A stretch of DNA of 64,000 bases from Nymphaea colorata (Eukaryota; Streptophyta; Magnoliopsida; Nymphaeales; Nymphaeaceae): NCBI RefSeq assembly GCF_008831285.2, contig NC_045139.1, forward strand, positions 24,780,412 through 24,844,411, in the 5' to 3' direction. The notes beneath the pieces are model-generated. The model did not search any database. It was given only the letters and a program-made list of their open reading frames with translations, and was not told the origin of the DNA. The position numbers and the translations under genes were made by a program. This document shows positions 20,624 through 33,000 of the stretch, piece after piece (the first letter of the stretch is position 1; each line of letters starts with the position of its first letter).

Positions 20624-23600
20624 TGATACGAGCCTTCCTAGAAATCGTACATCCCACGTTGGCACCTCCGCCGAAGGCGCCCTTTCTTATTGTGAGGCTA
20701 ACTTTTGTTCTTTTGAGTTTTGCGGGAAACAGGTGGAAGCTACTCTGGAAGAGGGTCAAATGCGTAGGGAGGTTAACTTCTGTAGTTCCTCCTTGGCGTT
20801 TTTGGGAGATGATGGACTTATCCGTTGTGAGGTTAACACCTCAACCAAAGCATGGAGCGGATGGGAGCAAAGCGAAGGGCGCATTACGAGCCCTTATGAG
20901 GCTAGGGGAGCAAGATTCGTAGAAGGCCTAGGTGACCTTGACCTAAGAGACCTAGACCCACCCGGTCTAGGTAAGGAAGACCTGGACTCACCTAGTCCAG
21001 AAGGAGAAGACCTAGGCACGATCAGCCTAGATGAAGGTGGGCTCGGCATGGCGAGGAGAAAGCACGATCTGGGTGCAGACCAAGAGCAGTGTGCTCGAGC
21101 CCACTTCAAGGATCGTATTGGCGAAGCTCAAGTGGACCTGGGAGAGGTGAGGCCTTTGGCCCAATTCAGATTTGAACACTTAGGATGATTTGATTTGCTT
21201 TTTGTACCGTTTTATTGTTTGATTCAGTTTGTTTAGCGTCTCATCTCGAGACATTTCTTTGAACCGGTTTGGCACTTGTATTTAAGCCAAAACCGAGAAA
21301 CTTTATTCATTCTTGCTTAATGAAATTAGAGTTTTCTATCTCTCTCTACGTGAGGAGTTCTCTTAGTCCCTAGGGCGTGGCTGGTTTCCAACACTACACA
21401 ATAATACTCACCTTTGCTGTGAGAGCACCGGAGTTCTTCTCGAGGATTAATGACTGCCAGTAGCCATTAACGGAGGAGAGCAACGACGTACCCGAACCAA
21501 GTTGAACTTGGGTAGACGAATGTGCCTTCTCCTTGATCACGAGGGAGTTGAGAGATGGCTGCTCTATAGGGAGGTGGAGAAGAAGACAAGCCGTGGGTCT
21601 GCCCGCCGGCTTCCCACCATTGACATCCGGCGAGATCTTTATTTGAAAGCTAAGTACTCCATCTTCCTACGTACTTAGTGAAGGAGATTTCGGCATCGCC
21701 CTAGCCAAGACATCAACGGTGAATCCATTCCTGCATTCATGAGATATCTCAAGTCTAACTGGTTTGGAGTCACCAGCATCGATTGGAGAGGAAGATCTAT
21801 CTTCAGAGACACTAAGAAGAAGGACAGGAGCATCCGGCTGGAAGCTTATCCAGCAGCCTAAATTCTGCCCTTTCCCTGGTGGATCTGAGTTAGATAAGGC
21901 GTCCCTAGTCCCTATCATATTTTTGGAACAAAAGGAGAAGACTAGGGGTGAGGAGGAAGAAAGTCCGCGGAAGGAAGGAGAGAAAACGTATAAGGAAGGT
22001 GGAGAGACACGAAGGAGGCGATTCTCGAATTTCTGAAGGGAGCGACAGAAATCATCCCTGATAAAATAGCTATATCTGGAGATCCACTGGGAGTTTCATG
22101 GCGATCTATAGCTTGTTGGAAATATCTCGGCTTCGTCTACAACATACTAAAATTTCAGGCCGATCGGACCACGGGAAGGCAGTCAAAACCACCGCGAAGG
22201 TTCGTTGTTTCCGCCGCAGAACCGCCACTTGCAGAGGCTGTTTCCGGCAATTCTGGTGGAGTTTTCAGGCAAGCCATAACCGTCATATTCGTAACTAAAA
22301 GATCTACCACATATCCAAAAATCAAGGTATTTGAAATTGATTTGACCATTGAATCATCGTCTACAAATTCTGGGAGTCTGTTGGACTGTTCACCGGCTTT
22401 CATGGTGTAACTCAGTTTTTCGGGCTACATTCCGGCCAGATCCGACAATTGGGTAGTTAGTTCCCAATCTGCCCTTGTTGTGTCTTGATTTTACTAAGAT
22501 AATTATCATTGAGCCTGGGCAAATGCGTCTGAGGAGTTCTGGAAAACCGTAGCGCATAAGGGTGTTGAAAAGGAAAGATTTGGCGCTGTCGCCTCTTCCC
22601 AAATTCTTTGGCGACATTTTGGGCAAGTGAGATTCGCAGCTGATCTCAGAAGGCCAGGTGGCAGCACGTGGGTGAAGGCACCCTCCAGTCGGTCAACACA
22701 ATCCCGACGAATTAGGAAGGTGCCGCAAGAAGATAGGGAGGCGTGACAAGTGTCATGCACGCCAATCAAGGGGTGATCTCTTTCCGATTCCGTTCCTAAA
22801 GATTTGGAAAGAAGATCTCCCGCGCTAGAAGGTTCATTGCATTTGGACGACCACCAAAAAGGAAGGAGCTAGGTGGCAGCTGGACGGGAGGACACGTAGA
22901 CGGGGGCAGCTCGTTCCCACTTGGGCAAGATCTCCTTTCCTATTTCCACTCCAACGAAATAGGAAAGGATTCGAATTACGGCCAGATTCATTGCATCTAG
23001 ACGCCTTCCATTTAAGGCCCTATTCTCACCATATCCCGGGAGATTCTTTAGAGATCTGGACTCTCCACATGGCCAGGATCAGCTTGCTTCCACTTTTGCG
23101 AGATCCCCCCCTCCCTAACTCATCTCCAACGGAATAGGAAGGGGCTGGATTTGTGGGTTAGGTGCATTGCACCTGGACAGTATCCAACTAAGGCAAGATC
23201 TTGGCGCCATCCTGGGAGATTCTCAACGCATGATTGAAGGGGATTCTTCCACGATCCTAGGAGGGAGTCTCATGACCATCTTGGGAAGCCCTCTCCACCT
23301 TAGCACGTGAGGAGGAAGACACTCAACATTAGAGATCTCGAGGAGCTGGGCGGGCGAGAAGAGAGACGGCTGGAATCCGAACAACATACCCTGCCGGAGC
23401 TTCCAACCTACGCCAGAAAAGAAGGAAGACACGCGTGCTTAGGGGCTTCCTAAGCTTGCTTTCCCCTATCTACGTTGCTTCCTATGGGTCCTTTGCGAAA
23501 CCGGTGAAGTGCATCCGCCTCTTGGCTCTCTTATTTCATGTGATTGGTTCTTGATTGCTATTTCTTCCGTTCAAATCGTGCAAGTGGAGGTGGCTGGTCC

Positions 23601-24619
23601 GTGCCTTAGGAGAGAACTTAAAAGGGGGAGAAGGAGCGTCACTTGAGGATTGCCTCAACGTCCGCCGGTGCTCCGGCGATCGCATCCCTCTTTCATTACA
23701 AAAGACCGGGGTTAAATTGGTCTTACGGGTGAAGGGTTTCCTCTTCTAGAAGTTGATCCATTATTCACTTCTATTATTTGATGCTTGCTGGTTTTGCCTA
23801 CTCTACCTTGATTCCAGCAAGAAGGACGTGGGCTTCAACACCTACCTGTGAAAGATTGCAGCCCAAGAGTGAGAAGGAACCGCATCCGCCAAGCGATATT
23901 GGCGATTGTTTCCCCCTACATCGTCATCATTCAACTAGGGGTTAAACTTCGATCGGGTGACTAGATCCACACCTTCCTTTTCATTTATCAATTCGAGTCG
24001 AGCTTCATCTCTCTTGTTCTTATTCCATCCAAGGAGGAGAATTGGCGGGACCTAAGGTGAAAGTTGCTGGAAATACCGAAGGGGCAGCCACCTATTACTG
24101 CCGGTTATCACCTTTGGTGAAGCTCGAGGAGTCCCCAAGCGTCGCCTTGGGAGGTAACATCGGATCACCCTATAGATCCGTGGGAAGGGTGTTCTTGCTT
24201 TCTAAACCACTTTTGGCACTAACAACCAGCTGGAATCCCTCTAGGGCACCTTGCCAAGGACACGATTTCCGGGTTGTAGACCACCTAGGGATATGGGTGT
24301 GGTTTGTTTTGACTAGGGATTGCATGACATGGTGGTTTGAATGGTGTGGTGAATGTTGAGTGAGGTGAGTGATATTTTGTATCGCTACGCTTTGTATTAA
24401 GCCTCACATTGTTGTAGCACTTTGTAGTTGGTTCAAGCTGGGGTTGGGGAAGTCATTCTTTACTGTCTTGACCTATTTTTAAGCCGGGGTGACTGTCCGG
24501 CGGGAACTACTCTTTGTATTAACATTTAAACGTATTGGTGGCAACCTCCTCCTAGATCTTGGAGAGGATCTCGGCGGCACTTTGGCGATTTCGTGGCCGC
24601 ATTCGGGCTGACCCTACCA
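20624..24619 (+). repeat. 5' LTR of element 2
   Basis: TGATACGAGCC...CCCTACCA. The first 565 bases are open in the pol frame, followed by a tatttaag core-promoter-like box (about 21278) and a long GC-rich R/U5. The conserved gtgtggtttg...tgttgagtgag block is at 24295-24430. The LTR ends two bases before the primer site. Confidence 0.92.
20625..21188 (+). other. Open frame at the start of the 5' LTR of element 2
   Basis: From the second LTR base, 187 codons are open before TGA, the longest LTR-encoded tail in the window. The frame equals the pol frame at the 3' junction (29798). The peptide has a Cys-containing N-terminal half and an Asp/Leu/Gly-rich acidic repeat (Asp-Leu-Asp, Gly-Glu-Asp-Leu-Gly) in the second half. 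In the 3' LTR a one-base deletion near 30080 shortens it to end at 30094. No known domain recognised. Confidence 0.5.
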
Positions 24620-24621
24620 GT

Positions 24622-24633
24622 TGGTATCAGAGC
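24622..24633 (+). other. Primer-binding site of element 2
   Basis: TGGTATCAGAGC begins two bases after the LTR end and matches the initiator Met tRNA 3' end. Confidence 0.93.
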
Positions 24634-24908
24634 AGTTGGATGACACTTTGTTGCTATTTTTGCTGCTTGGAGGTCAGTAGAGGTGACCGAAAATCAGTTT
24701 GAAGGATTCGGCCAGCGATAAGTGTTGACAGGGCAGACTGAAGGCCGGATTTGAACTCGGTTTTCTAGCGACTTTCGGGCAGATTGAGCACTCGGTTTTC
24801 TAGCAGCTTGATTGGATTTTATAATTCAGTTTGCTTCAGTTTGACAATAGTTACAGTTCAGATTTGACAATTTTTTATTTGAGTCATATTTACTTGAGTT
24901 GAGAAATC

Positions 24909-27078
24909 ATGCCTCCGCGTAAGGCTAAGACCATCGAACCCCAAAACCCTTGTAGTGGAGGGTGAACAAGTCGTGGTGGAAGAGACCCGTATAGTTGAGA
25001 GAGGGGAGTCCTCGGGCACCAACTCGAAGCTAGACCTCATCCTTAGCCAACTAGCCGGTGTAAACCAAACCATTGCCAACATAGATGGTCGGTTGAACAC
25101 CCTCGAACAAAGGAGAGACTCACCCCGTTCTCACACTTCTTCCTATTACCGTAGGAATGACCCCTTAGGGGCGGTGAGTAAGACCTTTTTGGTGGATGCT
25201 AGGAGAGCTAGCCTAAGAGCACAACGGGTAGAGCAACCACCTAGAGCCCACACTCATGTCCCTCAAAACAAACCAATTCTACCTCCTATCCAATGCAAAA
25301 TTGTCCATCCTCAACTTACCAATGGGACAAACCAACCCGGGGCACCCATCCATGTGGGGGAAAGAGCCAAACGGGGGGGTGAGCGACCTACACCAGAGGA
25401 GATAAGGAGAGCCTTCCTAGAGCAAAGGCAAAATCATGAGAGGCAGCACCAAGATGAGCCCTACCAAAATTTGGGTCCGAATCTTGAACGACCAAGGAGG
25501 CACCATGAAAATCGATCCATACAATCCATGACTTTTGGCAAATTTGAAGAGGAGCTAGATAGGGAGATTGAGATGATGCACGGCCAAGGAAGAGACCAGC
25601 ACCATGCTGGTTTCAACCATAGAAGGAGAGGCCGAAACAATAATGAGCCAAGACTCCCTATGCCGAAAATGGACTTCCCTAAATTCAATGGGAAGAGGCC
25701 AAAACAATGGATCTACAAAGCCGAACAATACTTCATTTGCCAAGAGATTGCAGAGCAATACAAGATTCGATTGGCAAAGATGTATCTAGAAGAGGAAGCT
25801 ATGCAATGGTATTGCTTTTGGGAAGAGGACTATCCGAATGCTACTTGGGACTTCTTCAAGGAGGAACTCTTACTACGGTTTGGAGAAACTTCGTATGTTA
25901 ACCATGAGATAGAATTAAGGAATCTCAAACAAACTTCTACCGTCCAAGATTACCAAAGTAAGTTTGAGAGATTGTCTAGTATGGTTAAAAATCGACCTGA
26001 GGAATCCAAGATCACCCACTTCATAGGGGGTTTTGATGAGGATATCCAAATCGAGATGCTTAGAGATCCTCCTACCGAGTTAAGGAGGTGTTTTGCGTTG
26101 GCAAAGACAATTGAGGAGCAACTCAGACGAAGAGAGGCGAGAAAGAAGGCCTACAAACCGGGGTTTATCTCTAAACCCAAGGCCAATTTCGTGAAATCAG
26201 CTTCACCCAAGTGGAAGTTTGAAAATCGATCAGCCTTTCGCAATAACAATCCCATTAAATATATTTCCCATCAAGAAAGAGAGGAAATGAATAAGAAGAG
26301 ACTTTGCTTCAACTGTGAAGAGAAGTGGCATGCGGGTCATAAGTGTAAGCATTTTCAGTTGTATGAGGTTATGGAAAGTGATGAGGAATGCAAGGAAAAT
26401 GATGAGATAGACACCGAGAGCATTGAGGTAGCCAAGGTGGAAGATGAGACTGAGGAAAAAGAAGAGGGTTTGTGTCACGCCCTCACAAACAACGGGCCCA
26501 ATGCCATGAAGGTTGTGGGTAAGATCAATAACCAAAAGGTGATTGTTCTTCTTGATACCGGAGCCACCCACAACTTCCTCAATTCCAAGTTGGCTCATCT
26601 CGTGGAGGGCAAGACTACTCTCCAAGCTTCTTTCAATGTCATGGTAGGAAATGGAGAGAAGCTATCTTGCAACGAAGTCTGCAAAAACGTCAACTTAGAA
26701 ATGCATAAAGTTCCTTTCAAGGTAGATCTATACCTTCTCCCAATTGGGGGTGTAGATGTAGTGCTTGGGATTCAATGGATGAAAACCTTTAGAAGAATCT
26801 TGTGGGACTTGGATGACATGACTATGACGTTTCCTAAGGAGGGTGGAGGGGAAGTGACCCTGGAGGCAATCAATCCTAGCATGGACCCTAAGCCGGCCTT
26901 GAAGGCCCTCATTACAAATCAGTCAGCATATTGGCTAGTGTCCATGGTGAAAGATGTTGTGCCTTCCACTACCAATGTTGAAGACATTTCTCGGGACATT
27001 CAGTGTGTGATTGATCGGTTCCCTTCAGTTTTCAAAGAGCCTAAGGGTTTGCCTCCCACACGTTCCTATGATCATTAG
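24909..27078 (+). pseudogene. gag-pro: Gag and protease of element 2
   Basis: Capsid/nucleocapsid and aspartic protease of a Ty3/gypsy element. The natural ATG is at 24909. A frame change near 24940-24955 puts the rest in another frame, open for 707 codons from 24955. Gag shows the capsid pattern with Phe-Pro-Lys-Phe-Asn-Gly-Lys, Trp-Ile, Trp-Tyr and Leu-Arg-Phe-Gly motifs at about residues 240-310. The CCHC knuckle Cys451-Cys454-His459-Cys464 fits CX2CX4HX4C. The protease active site Asp534-Thr-Gly-Ala lies in a Leu-Leu-Asp-Thr-Gly context. The frame ends at TAG 27076-27078, just before reverse transcriptase in the same frame; element 3 has Arg there, so this stop is decay, not a gag terminator. 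Confidence 0.9.
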
Positions 27079-27790
27079 ATCACCCTCACGAAGGGGGCTG
27101 AGGCAGTAAATGTACGTCCATACCGGTATGCTTACAGTCAGAAGGCAGAGATAGAAAAGCTCGTGAAGGAGATGCTCAAGAGTGGGGTCATCCGACCCAG
27201 TAGTAGTCCGTTTTCATCACATGTTTTGTTAGTTAAGAAGAATGATGGCACATGGAGGTTCTGTGTAGACTACCGGGCCCTCAATGAGGTCACGGTAAAG
27301 GATAAGCATCCTATACCAGTCATAGATGAGTTACTCGATGAGTTGGCTGGTGCTTCTTACTTTTCGAAAATAGACTTAAGAGCAGGCTACCACCAGATTC
27401 GTATGCAGAGGGAGGACATTCATAAGACAGCTTTTCGCACGCATGATGGCCATTACAAATTCCTCGTAATGCCTTTTGGATTAACTAATGCACCTGTCAC
27501 ATTTCAGATGTGCATGAATGACCTCTTTAGAAGATATCTACGGGACTATGTGCTAGTATTTTTTGATGATATACTTGTATACAGTCCGACATTGGAGATG
27601 CATGCGAAGCACTTAGACACTGTCCTTACCATTTTGAGGGATAACCAGCTTTATGCTAAGATGTCTAAGTGTACCTTTTGCCAGACCTCAGTGGGATACT
27701 TGGGACACATTGTCTCCAAGAATAGAGTTAGAGTTGAGCCAGAGAAGTTGGTAGCGATCAACAATGGCCCTTACCCAAAAACCCAAAGGA
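27079..27790 (+). pseudogene. pol: Reverse transcriptase of element 2
   Basis: In frame with gag-protease after the TAG. It has the Phe-Cys-Val-Asp-Tyr-Arg-Ala-Leu-Asn, Pro-Ile-Pro-Val-Ile-Asp-Glu, [10 protein letters not shown] and Met-Pro-Phe-Gly-Leu-Thr-Asn-Ala-Pro blocks. The catalytic Phe-Phe-Asp-Asp is at 27559-27570. Near 27775-27790 the frame changes, and the thumb/RNase H linker ([10 protein letters not shown]) continues in another frame. It copies element RNA into DNA; this copy cannot yield the full polyprotein. Confidence 0.93.
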
Positions 27791-28378
27791 GTTGCGTGGA
27801 TTTTTGGGACTTACCGGTTATTACAGACGCTTCATCAGTGGCTATGGGTCAATAGCTGCACCATTGACCCACTTGTTGAAAAAGAGGCCATTTCAGTGGT
27901 CAGAGAGATCACGAGATGTTTTCATCCAGTTGAAGGCAGCACTTGTTTCATTACCGGTTTTGACTTTACCCAATTTTGAGAAGGAGTTCACGATTGAGAC
28001 AGATGCCAGTGATGTGGGGGTTGGGGCTGTTTTTGAGCCAAGAGGGACATCTGGTAGCATACATGTCAAAAGCACTTATGAAATGAGTCAAGCCTCTCTC
28101 CACTTATGAGAAAGAGCTCTTGGCTATGGTGTTAGTAGTGGACAAGTGGCGTCCTTATTTGTTGGGACGAAGATTTGTGGTTATGACCGACCACAATAGC
28201 CTCAAATACATGGTGAACCAGCGCATTACCACTCCTATCCAACAACGATGACTCTCTAAGTTATTGGAATACGACTTCACCATTGAATACAAGAAGGGTC
28301 CCGAGAATACAACCGCAGATGCTCTCTCACATTTGAGAGAAAATATGTTGATTACTCTGTCAGTTGTGGAACATGATT
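27791..28378 (+). pseudogene. pol: RNase H region of element 2, frameshifted
   Basis: The Thr-Asp-Ala-Ser-Asp RNase H start is at about 27997-28011. Frame breaks lie between 28040 and 28090, where element 3 has Ser-Gln-Glu-Gly-His-Pro-Ile-Ala. The frame resumes at Tyr-Glu-Lys-Glu-Leu-Leu-Ala and shows Asp-Lys-Trp-Arg-Pro-Tyr and Asp-His-Asn-Ser-Leu. TGA at 28249-28251 replaces a Trp codon (TGG in element 3). RNase H removes the RNA template during reverse transcription. Confidence 0.88.
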
Positions 28379-29041
28379 GCATTAGAACAAGATATTGAGG
28401 ATAGCACTAGACTGATGAAGGCGTCAGTGACACAAAACGAAGGATCCATCCTTAACTACTCCATACGTGGAAGTCTCCTATGCCGCAAGGGCAAGGTTGT
28501 GATTCCCAAGCAGTCCACCCTCAAGGACGAACTCATTAGGCACTTCCATGAGTCGGCCACAGCCGGTCATGAGGAGGTGACCAAGACCATAGGCAGGATC
28601 AAGCCCCAGTTCTGGTGGGAAGGCTTGAAGGCTGATGTAAAGAGGTTTGTGCGTGATTATCAGATATGTCAAAGAGAAAAATATGAGGCAGTCAGGCCTC
28701 CCGGTCACTTAGTTCCCCTACCCATTCCTACACAGTTGTGGAGAGATGTTTCTATGGATTTCATAGAAGCAATGCCGAGGTCAGAGGGAAAGGAGTCATT
28801 CATGGTAGTAGTTGATAGACTGACGAAATATGCTCACTTTGTGCCCTTACCCCATTTATACCAGGGTCCCTTAGTTGCTGCAGCCTATCACGATCATGTT
28901 GGGAAGCTCCATGGAATGCCCAACACCATCGTGAGTGATCGGGATTCTATCTTCTTGGGGGCCTTTTGGCAAGAGTATATGCGTCTAGCCGGTACTTCTC
29001 TACATTTTAGTACTGCACACCACCCTCAGACGGATGGATAG
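28379..29041 (+). pseudogene. pol: Integrase zinc-binding and core domains of element 2
   Basis: His-Phe-His-Glu...Gly-His precedes a zinc module whose first Cys is Tyr (Asp-Tyr-Gln-Ile-Cys, where element 3 has Ala-Cys-Pro-Thr-Cys). The core has Met-Asp-Phe-Ile and Val-Ser-Asp-Arg-Asp, the first two catalytic Asp. TAG at 29039-29041 replaces a Gln codon (CAG in element 3) just before the catalytic Glu region. Confidence 0.9.
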
Positions 29042-30094
29042 AGTAAGGTAGTGAACCGAACTTTGGAGACCTACCTCAGATGTTATGCAGGGACACGACC
29101 CAACACATGGGTCAAACACATATTGTGGGCTGAGTGGTCATATAATACTAGCCTCCACTCAAGCACAGGGGTTACACCATATGAGGCAGTGTATGGATTT
29201 CCACCTCCCACCATTCCACGATATGAAGAAAGGACAGCCATGGATGATGAGTTGGATAGCACCCTACGTACTCGAGAAGATATCTTAGAATCTCTTAAGC
29301 AGAACATTGCTAAGGCCCAAACTCGTATGCGCCAGTTTTACAACAAGGGGCGAAAAGACAGCGAGTTTAGTGTGGGGATTTATGTTTGGCTGAAACGACT
29401 ACCCTTCAAACAGAAATCCTTGTTGGGACAGCCATATTCGAAGCTCCTTCCCAAGTATTATGGTCCATACCAAGTACTTCAGCGTATCGGGAAAGCAGCT
29501 TATCGAATCGCTTTACCATCGGCTGCCCAAGTCCACCTGGTTTTCCACGTGACTCGGTTGAAGCCACACCATGGTTCTCTCCCTGGGAACATAGAGCACA
29601 TCCCAAACCAGCAGCCTACTCCGTATCGAATCTTGAGGCACCGCTACGCCCTGAGGGATGGAAGACAAAGACATGAAGTCTTGATTGAATGGGAAGGTCC
29701 AGATGGTGGGACTTCTTGGGAGGAAGTGGATCAGATTCGTCTCTGTTTTCCTGCAACACGAGCTGGGGGACAAGCTCGATCTGAGGAGGGTGGGGTTGAT
29801 ACGAGCCTTCCAAGAACTCGTACATCCCACGTTGGCACCTCCGCCGAAGACACCCTTTCTTATTGCGAAGCTAACTTTTGTTCTTTTGAGCTTTGCGGGA
29901 AACAGGTGGAAGCGACTCTGGAAGATGGTCAAATGCATAGGGAGGTTAACTTCTCTAGTTCCTCCTTGGCATTTTTGGGAGATGATGGACTTATCCGTTG
30001 TGAGGTTAACACCTCAACCAAAGCATGGAGCGGATGGGAGCAAAGCGAAGGGCGCGTTACGAGCCCTTATGAGGCTAGGGAGCAAGATTCGTAG
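29042..30094 (+). pseudogene. pol: Integrase C-terminus, chromodomain-like module and LTR-encoded tail of element 2
   Basis: After the stop the frame is open for 347 codons from 29051. It holds the catalytic Glu region, the Gly-Gln-Pro-Tyr-Ser-Lys-Leu-Leu-Pro integrase block, and a chromodomain-like module (Ile-Leu-Arg-His-Arg ... Leu-Ile-Glu-Trp-Glu-Gly ... Ser-Trp-Glu-Glu, about 29625-29740). Chromodomains of this kind direct insertion to heterochromatin. The frame does not stop at the purine tract: it crosses into the LTR at 29797 and runs 99 more codons until a one-base deletion brings a stop. Confidence 0.88.
29783..29796 (+). other. Polypurine tract of element 2
   Basis: Gaggagggtggggt directly precedes the 3' LTR start TGATACG. 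It encodes the Glu-Glu-Gly-Gly-Val part of the read-through pol end. Confidence 0.85.
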
Positions 30095-33000
30095 AAGGCC
30101 TAGGTGACCTTGACCCAGGAGACCTAGACCCACCCGTTCTAAATAAGGAAGACCTGGACTCACCTAGTCCAGAAGGAGAAGACCTAGGCACGATCAGCCT
30201 AGATGAAGGTGGCTCGACATGGCGAGGAGAAAGCATGATCCGGGTGCGGACCAAGTGCAGTGGGCTCGAGCCCACTTCAAGGATCGTATTGGCAAAGCTC
30301 AGGCGGACCTGGGAGAGCTGGGGCCTTTGGCCCAATTCAGATTTGAACACTTACGATGATTTGATTTGCTTTTTGTACCATTTTATTGTTTGATTCGGTT
30401 TGTTTAGCGTCTCATCCCGAGACATTTCTTTGAACCGGTTTGGCACTTGTATTTAAGCCAAAACCGAAAAACTTTATTCATTCTTGCTTAATGAAATTAG
30501 AGTTTTCTCTTTTCCTCTGCGTGAGGAGTTCTCTTGGTCCCTAGAACGTTGCTGGTTTCCAACACTACACAACAATACTCACCTTTGCTGTGAGAGCACC
30601 GGAGTTCTTCTCGAGGATTAATGGCTGCCGGTAGCCATTAACGGAGGAGAGCAACGACGTACCCAAACCAGGTTGAACTTGGGTAGACGGTTGTGCCTTC
30701 TCCTTGATCATGAGGGAGTTGAGAGACGGCTGCTCTATAGGGAGGTGGAGAAGAAGACGAGCCGTGGATCTGCTCGCCGGCTTCCCACCATTGACATCCG
30801 ATGAGATCTTCATTTGAAAGCTAAGTACCCCCTCTTCCTTCGTACTTAGTGAAGGAGATTTCGGCATCGCCCTAGCCAAGACATCAACGGTGAATCCATT
30901 CCTGCATTCGTGAGATATCTCAGGTCTAACTGGTTTGGAGTCACCGGCATCGATTGGATAGGAAGATCTATCTTCACAGACACTAAGAAGAAGGACAGGA
31001 GCATCCGGCTGGAAGCTTATCCAGCAGCCTAAATTCTGCCCTTTGCCTGGTGGATCTGAGTTAGATAAGGCGTCCCTAGTCCCTATCATATTTCTGGAAC
31101 AAAAGGAGAAGACTAGGGGCGAGGAGGAAGAAAGTCCGCGGAAGGAAGGAGAGAAAACGCGGAAGGAAGGTGGAGAGACGCGAAGGAGGCGATTCTCGGA
31201 TTTCTGAAGGGACCGACAGAAATCATCCCTGATAAAATAGCTATATCTAGAGATCCACTGGGAGTTTTACGGCGATCTATAACTTGTTGGAAAGATCTCA
31301 GCTTCATCTACAACATACTAAAATTTTAGGCCGATTGGACCACGGAAAGGCTGTCAAAACCGCCGCGAAGGTTCGCCATTTTCATCGCCGTTGCTCAGAC
31401 GCAGTCCGCCACAGAACTGCCACTTGCAGAGGCTGTTTCCGGCGATTCCGGTGGAGTTTTCTGGCAAGACATATACCGTTGGATTTGTGACTAAAAGATC
31501 TACCACATATTCAAAAATCAAGGTATTTAGAATTGATTTGACCATTAAATCATTGTTTGCAAGTTCTGGGAGTCTGTTGGACTGTTCGTCAGTTTTCATG
31601 GTGTAACTCAGTTTTCCTGGCTACATTCCGGCCAGATCCGGTTACTTCCGGCCAGATCCGACAATTGGGTAGTTAGTTCCCAATCTGCCCTTTCTGTGCC
31701 TTGATTTTACTAAGATAATTATCATTGAGGCTGGGCAAATGGATCTGAGGAGTTCTGGAAAACCCTACCGCATAAGGGTGTTGAAAAGGAAAGATTTGGC
31801 ACCATCGCCTCTTCCCAAATTCTTTAGCAACATTTTGGGCAAGTGAGATCCGCAGCTGATCTCAAAAGGCCAGGTGGCAGCACATGGGTGAAGGCACCCT
31901 CCAGTCGGTCAACACAATCCCGACGGATTAGGAAGGTGCCGCAAGAAGATAGGGAGGCGCGACAAGTGTCATGCGCGCCAATCAAGGGGTGATCTCTTTC
32001 CGATTCCGTTCCTAAAGATTTGGAAAGAAGATCTTTCGCGCAAGAAAGTTCATTAAATTTGGACGGCCTCCAAAAAGGAAGGAGCTAGGTGGCAGCTGGA
32101 CGGGAGGACACGTAGACGGGGGTAGCTCGTTCCCACTTGGGCAAGATCTCCTTTCCTATTTCCACTCCAACGAAATAGAAAAGGATTCGAATTACGGCCA
32201 GATTCATTGCATCTAGACGCCTTCCATTTAAGGCCCTATTCTCACCATATCCTGGGAGATTCTTTAGAGATCTGGACTCTCCACATGGCCAGGATCAGCT
32301 TGCTTCCACTTTTGCGAGATCCCCCCTCCCCCTTCCCTAACTCATCTCCAACGGAATAGGAAGGGGCTGAATTCGTGGGTTAGGTGCATTACACCTGGAC
32401 AGTATCCAACTAAGGCAAGATCTTGGCTCCATCCTGAGAGATTCTCAATGCATGATTGAAGGGGATTCTTCCACGATCCTAGGAGGGAGTCTCATGACCA
32501 TCTTGGGAAGCCCTCTCCACCTTAGCACGTGAGGAGGAAGACACTCAACATTAGAGATCTCGAGGAGCTGGGCGGGTGAGAAGAGAGACGGCTGGAATCC
32601 GAACAACATACCCTGTCGGAGCTTCCAACCTATGCCAGAAAAGAAGGAAGACACGCGTGCTTAGGCGCTTCCTAAGCTTGCTTTCCCCTATCTACGTTGC
32701 TTCCTAGGGGTCCTTTGCGAAACCGGTGAAGTGCATCCGCCTCTTGGCTCTCTTATTTCATGTGATTGGTTCTTGATTGCTATTTCTTCCGTTCAAATCG
32801 TGCAACTGGAGGTGGCTGGTCCATGCCTTAGGAGAGGACTTAAATGGAGGAGAAGGAGCGTAACTTGAGGATTGCCTCAATGTCCGCCAGCGCTCCGGCG
32901 ATCGCATCTTCCTTTCATTACAAAAGACCAGGGTTAAATTGGTCTTACGGGTGAAGGCTTTCCTTTTCTAGAAGTTGATCCATTATTCACTTCTATTATT

